Source: UBA7672 sp044224605 (GTDB lineage Bacteria > Pseudomonadota > Alphaproteobacteria > Caulobacterales > Hyphomonadaceae). From it: 64,000 bases of DNA. Made by a program: the position numbers and the translations under genes. The stretch spans positions 62,001 to 126,000 of the forward strand of contig JBGAKC010000006.1 of assembly GCA_044224605.1 (NCBI GenBank), written 5' to 3'. Shown one piece after another: positions 8,877-17,505 of the stretch (the first letter of the stretch is position 1; the number at the start of each line of letters is the position of its first letter). Below the pieces are notes generated by a model. The model worked only from the letters and a program-made list of their open reading frames with translations, searched no databases and was not told where the DNA came from.

Positions 8877-9643
8877 ATCAGCCCGCCAAGCGGGCTGGAC
8901 GGATCGGCATAGCGCTTCTTCGGCATGCGCCCGGCAAGATAGGCTTCCCTGCCCGCGATGACGGCGTGCTTCATGGCGCGCGCCATGCGGATCGGATCCT
9001 TCGCCGCCGCGATCGCCGTATTCATCAGCACGCCATCGACGCCCAGCTCCATCGCGATCGCCGCATCTGAGGCCGTGCCGACGCCTGCATCAACGATGAC
9101 AGGCACGCGCGACTGCTCGACGATCAGGCGGATGTTCACCGGGTTCTGAACGCCGAGGCCAGAACCGATCAGCGAACCGAGCGGCATGATCGCGCAGCAA
9201 CCCGCATCCTCGAGCTTCCGCGCATAGACCGGATCGTCCGAGCAATAGACCATCACGTCGAAGTCGTCCTTGATCAGCGCCTTCGCCGCAACCAGCGTCT
9301 CTGCCATATCCGGATAGAGCGTCTTCTGGTCCGCCAGCACTTCCAGCTTCACCAGCGACCAGCCGCCCGCCTCACGCGCGAGACGCAGCGTGCGCACCGC
9401 CTCATCCGCCGTATAGCAACCGGCCGTGTTGGGCAGATAGGTGAACCGCTTCGGATCGAGATGATCGATCAATCGATCGGACGCCTTGTCCATCACGTTC
9501 ACGCGCCGCAGCGCGACCGTGACGATCTCAGCGCCGGCGGCCTCCGCCGCCTCAGCGTTCTGGGCATAGCTGGCGTACTTCCCCGTGCCCACGATGAGAC
9601 GCGAGCTGTAGCTCCTGCCTGCGATGATAAGTTTGTCGTCCAT
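8873..9643 (-). CDS. thiG: Thiazole synthase
   Basis: Makes the thiazole phosphate of thiamine from DXP, a glycine-derived imine and the ThiS thiocarboxylate. 256 residues from the ATG at 9643, matching the usual ThiG N-terminus (DDKLIIAGRSYSSRLIVGTGKY). Visible motifs: GTGKY, the Schiff-base lysine region (SLVKLEVLAD), MPLGSLIGSG and VDAGVGTASDAA for phosphate binding. The frame stays open upstream to a GTG at 9721, but the added residues do not look like ThiG. It follows thiS on the same strand with a gap of about 120 bp. The stop overlaps that of the DsbA-like gene. Confidence 0.95.
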   Translation of the reverse strand: MDDKLIIAGRSYSSRLIVGTGKYASYAQNAEAAEAAGAEIVTVALRRVNVMDKASDRLIDHLDPKRFTYLPNTAGCYTADEAVRTLRLAREAGGWSLVKLEVLADQKTLYPDMAETLVAAKALIKDDFDVMVYCSDDPVYARKLEDAGCCAIMPLGSLIGSGLGVQNPVNIRLIVEQSRVPVIVDAGVGTASDAAIAMELGVDGVLMNTAIAAAKDPIRMARAMKHAVIAGREAYLAGRMPKKRYADPSSPLGGLI

Positions 9644-9763
9644 GTCGTGCATCATTTCAAAGCGGAGTTTGTGACGGCAATGTGCTAGGGCGCGCGCTCC
9701 AATCCTGATAGAGATCGACACAGAGATTCATGTCGATCTGCCATTGTTCGGGCGCCTCCCCCA

Positions 9764-9964
9764 TCACCCCCCGCCCACAAACTGAACGATCTCGATCCGG
9801 TCGCCCTCGGCCAGCCTGGTAGTCCCATACATCGACTTCGGAACGATCTCGCGATTGCGTTCCACGGCCACGCCCTTCTGGGGCAGGCCTAGCTGCATGA
9901 GGAAGGCGGCGATAGTGACAGCGTCAGGGGCTTTAGCCGGTTCGCCGTTAAGCATCAGATTCAT
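9764..9964 (-). CDS. thiS: Sulfur carrier protein ThiS
   Basis: 66-residue ubiquitin-like protein that carries sulfur as a C-terminal thiocarboxylate for ThiG. It begins MNLMLNGEPA, contains VAVERNREIVPK and ends in Gly-Gly-Gly; the carrier chemistry needs the terminal Gly-Gly, which is present. It lies just upstream of thiG in the same direction, so the two form a thiSG operon. No thiamine riboswitch is evident in the roughly 115 bp to the divergent aroQ, and no thiE, thiF or thiO is nearby. Confidence 0.93.
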   Translation of the reverse strand: MNLMLNGEPAKAPDAVTIAAFLMQLGLPQKGVAVERNREIVPKSMYGTTRLAEGDRIEIVQFVGGG

Positions 9965-10080
9965 TTCGTCGTCCCAACACCCGAATTTGTGGCATTTGAT
10001 CCGGCTCTGGATTCGCCTATTGATTTGCAGCCGCCACGCCAGACTTGGCGTTGCGAACCGGTCTCAGGTAGGTGTCTCCC

Positions 10081-10530
10081 ATGAGTTTGACCATCTACTG
10101 CCTGAACGGCCCCAATCTCAACCTGCTGGGCGAGCGCGAACCCGCCATCTACGGCACGGCGTCCCTCTCGGACCTCGAAAAACTCACGCAGGCGGCTGCG
10201 GCGCCCCTTGGGGCAAAGGTGGTTTTCCGCCAATCCAATCATGAGGGCGAGCTTGTGGATTGGGTGCAGGAAGCACGTAGACAGGCCCGAGCCGTGATCA
10301 TAAACGCGGGCGGATACACTCACACCTCGGTCGCGCTCCACGACGCGCTCAAGGTGTTGACCATTCCAGTCGTGGAAGTGCATCTCAGCAATCCCGGGAA
10401 TCGGGAAGACTTCAGGCACAAGAGCCTGGTGTCGCAAGCCGCCTCCGGCGTCATCGCCGGCTTCGGTCCTCTGGGCTACCGCCTGGCCATTGAGGCTGCG
10501 GTTGCCCTTGCTGAACAGAAGAGAGTTTGA
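10081..10530 (+). CDS. aroQ: Type II 3-dehydroquinate dehydratase
   Basis: Third step of the shikimate pathway: dehydration of 3-dehydroquinate to 3-dehydroshikimate, by a cytosolic dodecamer. 149 residues, the usual size. Motifs: LNGPNLNLLGEREPAIYG (flexible loop with the catalytic Arg and Tyr), FRQSNHEGELVDW, INAGGYTHTSVAL and VEVHLSNPGNREDFR (active-site His). The ATG at 10081 gives the usual N-terminus; an in-frame GTG nine bases upstream is less likely. The accB start lies 5 bp past its stop, and aroQ-accB-accC is a common alphaproteobacterial operon. Confidence 0.97.
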   Translation: MSLTIYCLNGPNLNLLGEREPAIYGTASLSDLEKLTQAAAAPLGAKVVFRQSNHEGELVDWVQEARRQARAVIINAGGYTHTSVALHDALKVLTIPVVEVHLSNPGNREDFRHKSLVSQAASGVIAGFGPLGYRLAIEAAVALAEQKRV

Positions 10531-10535
10531 CGACC

Positions 10536-11024
10536 ATGGCCGACAAGCCTTCCGACAAGAATGGCAGGTTCGACACCGGATTGATCCGCGAGCTTGCGGC
10601 GATCCTTCGTGAAGCTGATCTCGGCGAGATCGAGATCGAGCAGAGCGGCGTGCGTATCAAGGTCGCCAAGGGCGGCACGACGGCGGTGCACTATGCGGCT
10701 GCGCCTGCTGCTGCTCCGGCTGCTGCCGCTCCCGCTGCCTCGGCGCCTGCCGCCGCTGCTCCCGCCAGCAAGGCATCGCTGCGCGACCATCCGGGCGCCG
10801 TGAAGTCGCCAATGGTCGGCACAGTCTATCTTCAGGCCGAGGAAGGCGCTCCGAAATTCGTGAAGGCCGGCGACACGGTCAATGCTGGTCAGACGCTGCT
10901 CCTCGTCGAAGCCATGAAGACGTTCAACCCGGTCACGGCCCCGCGCGCCGGCAAGGTCTCGCAGATCCTGGTCGACAACCAGCAGCCGGTCGAATTCGGC
11001 GAACCTCTCGTCATCATCGAATAG
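10536..11024 (+). CDS. accB: Acetyl-CoA carboxylase biotin carboxyl carrier protein
   Basis: Carries the biotin that moves carboxyl groups from biotin carboxylase to the carboxyltransferase in fatty acid synthesis. 162 residues: an N-terminal segment (1-48), an Ala/Pro-rich swinging linker (about 50-80), and a C-terminal biotinyl domain with EAMKTFN, the Lys at about 128 being biotinylated, and the thumb-like region preceding it. The ATG at 10536 gives MADKPSDKNG; the frame extends to a TTG overlapping the aroQ stop but that is unlikely to be used. accC follows after 8 bp. Confidence 0.96.
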   Translation: MADKPSDKNGRFDTGLIRELAAILREADLGEIEIEQSGVRIKVAKGGTTAVHYAAAPAAAPAAAAPAASAPAAAAPASKASLRDHPGAVKSPMVGTVYLQAEEGAPKFVKAGDTVNAGQTLLLVEAMKTFNPVTAPRAGKVSQILVDNQQPVEFGEPLVIIE

Positions 11025-11032
11025 CGCCAGCT

Positions 11033-12376
<1,344 letters not shown>

Positions 12377-12438
12377 CGGGGCCTCCCGGCAGCGCGTCTG
12401 CGCTTGCCTGCTGGGCCGCATCCCGCGAAAATCCAGCC

Positions 12439-13116
12439 ATGTCCCGCGGTTTCGGCCCCTTGGATCTTCTCGATTGCTACCGCCGCGGCGTCTTCCCGAT
12501 GGCGGACGCGGCCGATGATCCCCGCCTTTTCCTGGTCGATCCTGATCTTCGCGGCGTGCTGCCGCTCGACCGGTTCCATATCTCGAAGAGCCTGCGGAAG
12601 AAGATCAGGCAGGACGTCTTCGATATCCGGATCAACTCCGCCTTCTCCCGCGTGATGGCGCTGTGCGCCGAAGCTGCGCCCGACCGGCCGAGCACCTGGA
12701 TCAACGCGCCGATCCTCAACCTCTACAGCGCGCTCCATCGCATGGGTCATGCCCACAGCGTCGAGTCATGGCGCGACGGGAAGCTCGTTGGCGGGCTCTA
12801 TGGCGTAAGCCTTCAGGGCGCGTTCTTCGGCGAGAGCATGTTCTCGCGCGAGACCGACGCATCGAAAGTCGCGCTGGCATACCTCGTAGCGCTCCTGAAG
12901 AAGAATGGCTTCGTCCTACTCGATACGCAGTTCGTCACTGACCACCTCACGACATTCGGCGTCGAGGAAGTGCCGCGCGACGCGTTCCACGTCCTGCTGG
13001 AAAACGCGATGAAGATCGAAGCTCAGTTCGGCGTGGTCGGCGGCGTCGAGGCCGGGGCTGCCGGCGGCGGGCTTGCGGCGGCCGACGTGTTGCAGCTGAT
13101 CACCCAGACGTCATAG
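12439..13116 (+). CDS. aat: Leucyl/phenylalanyl-tRNA--protein transferase
   Basis: Adds Leu or Phe to proteins with N-terminal Arg or Lys, marking them for ClpAP (N-degron pathway). 225 residues. Recognisable blocks: YRRGVFPMAD, WINAPILNLYSALHRMGHAHSVESW, GGLYGVSLQGAFFGESMFSRETDASKVAL and LLDTQFVTDHL. The last 30 or so residues (after EAQFG) are Gly/Ala-rich, are not typical of the family, and are encoded where the gene overlaps the convergent DUF2155 gene by 94 bp. Confidence 0.95.
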   Translation: MSRGFGPLDLLDCYRRGVFPMADAADDPRLFLVDPDLRGVLPLDRFHISKSLRKKIRQDVFDIRINSAFSRVMALCAEAAPDRPSTWINAPILNLYSALHRMGHAHSVESWRDGKLVGGLYGVSLQGAFFGESMFSRETDASKVALAYLVALLKKNGFVLLDTQFVTDHLTTFGVEEVPRDAFHVLLENAMKIEAQFGVVGGVEAGAAGGGLAAADVLQLITQTS

Positions 13117-13520
13117 GTCGGATGCTCAAGCGCGCTGAGGCCGGGCGAGGACGCGAACATCCATCCCGAGAACAACAGATTGTCCGGTCCGATCGGTTGC
13201 GGACCGCGATGCATGCGTTCGGTGTCGCCCGCCTTGTCGCTTGCGCCGCCCTTGCCCGGCGGCACGATGGCGTGGATTTCCAGGAAGGCTGCGGATTCGG
13301 GCGTGTCTTCCGGCGGCGACTGGAAGCAGGCCTTCACCGTGACCTTGAGGCGGCCAAAGGTCAGCGTCTCACCAACCTTGGCGACGATGTCCGTGGAGTT
13401 GCCCGTGATCTTGTCGAGCGCGCGAAGCTTGACGCCGACGCGCGGCTCAAGCGCGTGCGCGCCAGCCGCAGCCAACGCCATAGCGGCAGTCGCAAGCGTG
13501 AAACGCAGGAAACGGGTCAT
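13023..13520 (-). CDS. DUF2155 domain-containing periplasmic protein
   Basis: 165-residue protein of the alphaproteobacterial DUF2155 family, function not established. A signal peptide (1-23, ending AHA) leads into the conserved domain: VKLRALDKITGN, TFGRLKVTVKACFQSPPE, and the closing LLFSGWMFASSPGLSALEHPTYDVWVISC. Two Cys (in KACF and WVISC) could form a disulfide. The C-terminal tail is Ala/Pro/Thr-rich and lies in the 94-bp overlap with aat. Its ATG overlaps the stop of mlaD by 4 bp, so it is the last gene of the operon NDUFA12-mlaD-DUF2155. Confidence 0.85.
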   Translation of the reverse strand: MTRFLRFTLATAAMALAAAGAHALEPRVGVKLRALDKITGNSTDIVAKVGETLTFGRLKVTVKACFQSPPEDTPESAAFLEIHAIVPPGKGGASDKAGDTERMHRGPQPIGPDNLLFSGWMFASSPGLSALEHPTYDVWVISCNTSAAASPPPAAPASTPPTTPN

Positions 13521-14014
13521 GGGAGGGCCTCTTCCGTCTTCGAGCCGCCCCCGGCATCACCACCATTGCCCCCGCCCAAGCCTCCCACGGCTTCGAGAAG
13601 AATGCCGAGGATGTCCATGGAGCCGCGCGTGTATTCAAACTTGGAGCCGGGCTGCATGTTGTCCGGCATTCCGCTGATCTGGATATGGATGTAGCTGCCG
13701 CCGAGCAGGCTGTCCGACTGGACTTGCGCCGCTGACTCTTCGGGAATCTGGACACCCTTCTTGATCGCCAGAATGGCTTCGGCCTTGTAGGTCTTCTGGT
13801 CGAGGCTGACCGACTTAACCGTGCCCACCTTCACGCCCGCCACGCGGACATCGGTTCCAGGCGAGACGCCGTCGGCGCGGTCGAACTTGGCGATCAGGTC
13901 GTAGCTGTCGCCCGTCGCGGCGTCGCTGCGCTGCGAAAGCGAGAACACAAGGAAGAAGCCCGCGACCGCAACGACCGCGAGACCGACAAGGGTTTCGAAC
14001 AGCGACTCACGCAT
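13517..14014 (-). CDS. mlaD: MlaD-family MCE-domain lipid transport protein
   Basis: Inner-membrane-anchored substrate-binding part of an Mla-type system that moves phospholipids between outer and inner membrane. 165 residues: one N-terminal transmembrane helix (about 7-27, LVGLAVVAVAGFFLVFSL), a single MCE domain (about 38-115; FDRADGVSPGTDVRVAGVKVGTVKSV, then DSLLGGSYIHIQ), and a Gly-rich tail. The ATG at 14014 overlaps the upstream NDUFA12 stop by one base (TGATG). The ATPase and permease (MlaF, MlaE) are not in this window. Confidence 0.9.
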   Translation of the reverse strand: MRESLFETLVGLAVVAVAGFFLVFSLSQRSDAATGDSYDLIAKFDRADGVSPGTDVRVAGVKVGTVKSVSLDQKTYKAEAILAIKKGVQIPEESAAQVQSDSLLGGSYIHIQISGMPDNMQPGSKFEYTRGSMDILGILLEAVGGLGGGNGGDAGGGSKTEEALP

Positions 14015-14400
14015 CAAGGTTTCCAGGCCTCGTAATCGCCCGAGCTTTTCGCCCGCTCGCCGCCTTCAGACAGGCTGCCCGGCGGCCGGTAGGCTCCGAG
14101 CGTGCCGGTGAGGTTCGGCTTGTGGGGTTTTTCCCACGACTTGGTGGGGAGCGGCGCCTCTGTGGGCGGCTTGTCAAAGGTGTGGTGGAGCCAGCCATGC
14201 CACTCGGCGGGAACCCGGCTGGGTTCGGCATAGCCGTTGTAGATCACATAGCGGCGCTTGCGGCCTTCGAGGCTTGGCTTGCGCTCCTCGTAATACTTGT
14301 TGCCCTGGTCGTCCTGACCGACGGGACGAGCGCGGCGGCCGATATCGAAACGCGCACCAATCGTGGCGCCGTTCCACCAGGTGAAGATCGACTTCAGCAT
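14014..14400 (-). CDS. NDUFA12-family complex I accessory subunit (B17.2-like)
   Basis: 128-residue homologue of mitochondrial NDUFA12, one of the supernumerary complex I subunits shared by alphaproteobacteria and mitochondria. Typical features: TWWNGATIGARF near the N-terminus, GNKYYEERK, RRYVIYNGYAEPSRVPAEWHGWLHHTFDKPP in the middle, and a Pro-rich end with the NLTGT motif. It is first in an operon with mlaD and the DUF2155 gene and diverges from the NrdJ-like gene; nuo genes are not nearby. Confidence 0.92.
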   Translation of the reverse strand: MLKSIFTWWNGATIGARFDIGRRARPVGQDDQGNKYYEERKPSLEGRKRRYVIYNGYAEPSRVPAEWHGWLHHTFDKPPTEAPLPTKSWEKPHKPNLTGTLGAYRPPGSLSEGGERAKSSGDYEAWKP

Positions 14401-14605
14401 CGCCGCTCCGCTGAGAATTCAGTTACATAGGCATGAGTTGAGCGGCGCGAATATGGCGCCCGCGAATTAATGGGTCCAGCAGGCCGAAACCCTTGGCCCT
14501 GCGACAAATTCCTGTGTGCAGCCAAGGCCGAAGCACCCCATCATGTGGCCGATTCGCGACGGGCGCCCCATTGGTGACCCGAAAGGCGCATACGGGAGCA
14601 GACCG

Positions 14606-17014
14606 ATGGCCGAGTCCCGGACGAAATCCAACGCCCGCCATCTGGCCCGCGTTCTCGAGACGGGCGCGGCCCTGATCGGGCATGGCGACGCCGATGCGCC
14701 TCCTGCTCGGCTGCTGAACGCCCACTTCGCGGCGATCAGGACATTGGGCGGCGAAAGCGAAGCCGCCGAGACGGTCTGCGAGGCGATCCGCGCGCGTCGC
14801 ATGACGCCGATCGCGCCGGTCAACCTGATCGAGCATGGGCGCGGCGTGGCGCTGCAAGCCTCCCATCTTCTAGCGGCAGTGTCGGATGCAACGGCGCTGG
14901 CATCGGCGCGAGCCGTGGCGACACAAGCCTTCGTGGCGGTCGCAGACGCTCTCGAAGCTCTCACCATCGAGACTGACGATCAGGGCCGGCCCACTACCTC
15001 GGCGTTGATCGACGCCTTTCGTGCGGGCGCCGACGCGGAACTTGTCGAGATCGCCCTGTGCACGCCCGGCGGCCCGCGCGCCGCCGCCATCACGCTCCGC
15101 CGCCAGGCCACCGGCGCTCGCGAACCCGGCCGGCAGAGCTACGTCATTCCCTCCTGGATCGGCGTCGAAGCCAACGAAGTCGCCCTCGCCATCGACCGCG
15201 TAAGCCGCACGCGCCTCTCCGTGGAGATCGGCATCGGCGAAGGACAGACCGATCCGAACACGCCAGCCGTTGCCATCAACGTCGCGCGCTACGCCGCCGC
15301 CAACGACCTTCCGGTGATGTCGTCCGATCTGGAAGCGCTGCGCACACTCGCATCAGGCTGCTCGGTCAGGCTCACGGGTCTTGCAGCCGCCGTCATGTCG
15401 CGCGGCCTCGCCTACGACAGCGACGCCGGCACCGGCGCTGCTGCAGAGATCTGCGGGTTGGCCAAAGAAGCAGTCGGATCGGTCACTGCCGATCACGCCT
15501 CGCCCGCGGCCATCCGCTGGATCGCCGCCGAGAGCAGCGGCTCCGATCCGGTCGATCTCCTGCTGGCGCACGAGGACGAGCAGACACCGGAACTGTCCGA
15601 ATGCGTCAACGCGGCGCTCAACACGACCGCCAACAAGACCGAGGCGGAAGACGTGCGCCTGCGCATTCTCGGCGCGCGCACGCTCGACCAGATCGACGGC
15701 CTTGAGCGCGCCAGGCTCGAAGGGCGCGGTCTCACGGAAGACGCGCTGGATCGCGTGGAACAGGCGCTCAAGGAAGGCCTGAGCCTGTCCGCGGCCTTCT
15801 CCCGCTGGGTCGTTGGCGATGATCTGATCCGCAAGCGTCTCGGCCTCGACCCCGAAGCCTACGACACAGATGGCGAAGCCCTGCTGCGCGCCCTCGGCAT
15901 CTCGGCCCGCGAAATCGACGAGGCGCGCGTCGCTGTGCAAGGCCGCCGCCGCCCGGTCTCCAACCCGAAATCGCCCCTCGCCCGCATCCTCGCTCGCGCC
16001 GACGGCGTCACCCCTGAAGCCCGCGTGCGCATGGCCAAGGCGATCGCGCCCTTCCTCGCCCGCCAGCCAGTGGTCACCATCGCCACGGGCGAACAGTCAG
16101 ACACCATGCGCATGACCGTCCACGCTTCTGTCCGCGCTGCCATGGCGGCGGGCCTGGGCGTGCGCATCGAAGCCGGCCGTCCCGCCGTGGATTCCGAACT
16201 GCAGCACCGCATTGCGGAGGCCAAGCGCCGCGCCCGCGCCCCGGTCGCCAGCGAGGCGCACGCTCCCAGCTTCACGCCCCGTCCCGAGCCGGCTCCAACG
16301 GCACATCCCCACGAGCACGACGAGGCTTATATCGCCGAGCGCCGCCGCTTGCCGGACCGCCGCAAGGGCTACATCCAGAAGGCCACCGTGGGCGGCCACA
16401 AGGTCTACCTGCACACCGGCGAGTTCGACGATGGCGAACTCGGAGAGATCTTCATCGACATGCACAAGGAAGGCGCTGCCTTCCGCTCGCTGATGAACAA
16501 CTTCGCCATCGCGATCTCCATCGGCCTGCAATACGGCGTGCCGCTCGAGGAGTTCGTGGACGCCTTCGTCTTCACCCGCTTCGAGCCCGCCGGCGAAGTC
16601 ACCGGCAACGACTCAATCCGGAAAGCCACCTCGATCCTCGACTATATCTTCCGCGAACTCGCCGTGTCCTATCTCGGCCGCGACGATCTGGCTGAGATCG
16701 AACATGTCAGCCATGACGGCTTGGGCGGCGGGGTGAACGAGGGCGAAGAACCAACAGTTCCCGCACAGCCCGTCCGCCCGGAGCAGTTGATCTCGCGGGG
16801 CTTCAGCCGCGGCGTGATGCCGGACAACATCGTGCCCTTCACGGCGCGTCGCGTCGCCGAGCGCCTAGAGGAAACTGAAGGCGCGCCGATGACGCCTCAG
16901 CGTTCGCCAGAGTATCTCTCAGATGCATGCCCCACCTGCGGACACTTCACGCTCCGACCCGACGATGGAGTTGCTGTATGCGAAGCGTGCGGCGCGACGG
17001 TGCAGACGGCGTAG
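14606..17014 (+). CDS. NrdJ-like protein lacking the ribonucleotide reductase catalytic motifs (C-terminal NrdJ domain, zinc ribbon)
   Basis: 802 residues from the ATG at 14606, chosen because GGGAG lies eight bases upstream; the frame is open to a GTG at 14516. The block at about 578-697 (LPDRRKGYIQKATVGGHKVYLHTGE, GEIFIDMHKEGAAFRSLMNNFA, TSILDYIFRELAVSYLGR) is almost the same as the C-terminal region of B12-dependent (class II) ribonucleotide reductase, and residues about 774-800 form its CPTCG...CEACG zinc ribbon. Weaker matches to post-barrel NrdJ regions lie at about 260-310 (GLAYDSDAG) and 395-510 (LSAAFSRWVVGDD, LLRALGISAREIDEA). The N-terminal 250 residues have no ATP cone, no NPCSE-type motif and no cysteines placed as in an active site. 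It is probably not a working reductase; a regulatory or structural role is possible. Confidence 0.75.
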   Translation: MAESRTKSNARHLARVLETGAALIGHGDADAPPARLLNAHFAAIRTLGGESEAAETVCEAIRARRMTPIAPVNLIEHGRGVALQASHLLAAVSDATALASARAVATQAFVAVADALEALTIETDDQGRPTTSALIDAFRAGADAELVEIALCTPGGPRAAAITLRRQATGAREPGRQSYVIPSWIGVEANEVALAIDRVSRTRLSVEIGIGEGQTDPNTPAVAINVARYAAANDLPVMSSDLEALRTLASGCSVRLTGLAAAVMSRGLAYDSDAGTGAAAEICGLAKEAVGSVTADHASPAAIRWIAAESSGSDPVDLLLAHEDEQTPELSECVNAALNTTANKTEAEDVRLRILGARTLDQIDGLERARLEGRGLTEDALDRVEQALKEGLSLSAAFSRWVVGDDLIRKRLGLDPEAYDTDGEALLRALGISAREIDEARVAVQGRRRPVSNPKSPLARILARADGVTPEARVRMAKAIAPFLARQPVVTIATGEQSDTMRMTVHASVRAAMAAGLGVRIEAGRPAVDSELQHRIAEAKRRARAPVASEAHAPSFTPRPEPAPTAHPHEHDEAYIAERRRLPDRRKGYIQKATVGGHKVYLHTGEFDDGELGEIFIDMHKEGAAFRSLMNNFAIAISIGLQYGVPLEEFVDAFVFTRFEPAGEVTGNDSIRKATSILDYIFRELAVSYLGRDDLAEIEHVSHDGLGGGVNEGEEPTVPAQPVRPEQLISRGFSRGVMPDNIVPFTARRVAERLEETEGAPMTPQRSPEYLSDACPTCGHFTLRPDDGVAVCEACGATVQTA

Positions 17015-17312
17015 GACTTACTGCGGCGCCTGCGACAAAAGCGGCGCGGTGACGCGAACGCCCGGCAAAAACTGCCTAGTTGCTGCGACAGCTTCAATCC
17101 GAACAAAGATGTAATGCATGTCGTCAGCGACATGCCCCAGCGGCGTTGGTATTTCAGTAACGGGTCTCGGTAATCCTAACAATTCGCACACCTAAAGACC
17201 GCCACTCCTACAAAAAGACGCCTGCAAACCGCCCCGATTGAAACTCTTCTTTGGCGCGAACGTTGCTCACCTCGCGGCGTGTGCCGCTAACTGCACTGGG
17301 ACATAGACCTTA
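17015..17312. other. Intergenic region with a 20-bp perfect inverted repeat
   Basis: 298 bp without a gene between the NrdJ-like gene and the micro-ORFs. At 17116-17135 lies GCATGTCG-TCAG-CGACATGC, an 8-bp perfect inverted repeat with a four-base loop. It is not followed by a T run, so it is either a protein binding site or an RNA hairpin rather than a classical terminator. A TTGAAA at about 17238 could be a -35 element for the micro-ORFs but has no convincing -10 partner. Confidence 0.35.
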
Positions 17313-17378
17313 ATGGTACAGCGTATCGTTATCGCAGTCGTCGCGATCGGACTGATGGGCCTTTCGGTTCTGGCGTAA
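17313..17378 (+). CDS. Hydrophobic 21-residue micro-ORF, copy 1
   Basis: ATG to TAA, 21 residues: a short N-terminus with one Arg (MVQR), then an uninterrupted hydrophobic stretch (IVIAVVAIGLMGLSVLA) to the stop. It matches the next ORF in length and at 13 of 21 positions. Eight of those identical residues use different synonymous codons, which argues for selection on the peptide. GGGA about 11 bases upstream is a weak ribosome binding site. It resembles a signal peptide with nothing after it, or a single-helix membrane peptide. No family is recognised. Confidence 0.5.
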   Translation: MVQRIVIAVVAIGLMGLSVLA

Positions 17379-17383
17379 CCATC

Positions 17384-17449
17384 ATGATCGTTCGCATTCT
17401 CATCGCTGTCGCCGCCATTGGCGCCATGAGCCTCACGGCGCTGGCCTAA
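17384..17449 (+). CDS. Hydrophobic 21-residue micro-ORF, copy 2
   Basis: ATG to TAA, 21 residues, five bases after the stop of copy 1. MIVR is followed by ILIAVAAIGAMSLTALA. It has no ribosome binding site of its own, so translation would have to be coupled to copy 1. Identical residues in the pair include R4, I5, I7, A8, V9, A11, I12, G13, M15, L17, L20 and A21. A terminator hairpin follows 13 bases after its stop, so both ORFs would sit on one short transcript. Function unknown. Confidence 0.5.
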   Translation: MIVRILIAVAAIGAMSLTALA

Positions 17450-17462
17450 GGCCTTAGACGCG

Positions 17463-17497
17463 CGGAAGCGGCCCATGGGCGCAAGCTTCCGGCTTTT
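17463..17497 (+). terminator. Rho-independent terminator after the micro-ORFs
   Basis: CGGAAGC (17463-17469) pairs with GCTTCCG (17485-17491), with a nested GCCC-AT-GGGC, followed by GCTTTT. The T run is on the + strand only, so it ends the micro-ORF transcript and not the opposing gene. Confidence 0.6.
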
Positions 17498-17505
17498 CGA
17501 CAGAG

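Noticed and set aside
14401..14605. B12 riboswitch upstream of the NrdJ-like gene
   Set aside because: No B12-box-like sequence was found on either strand of the interval.
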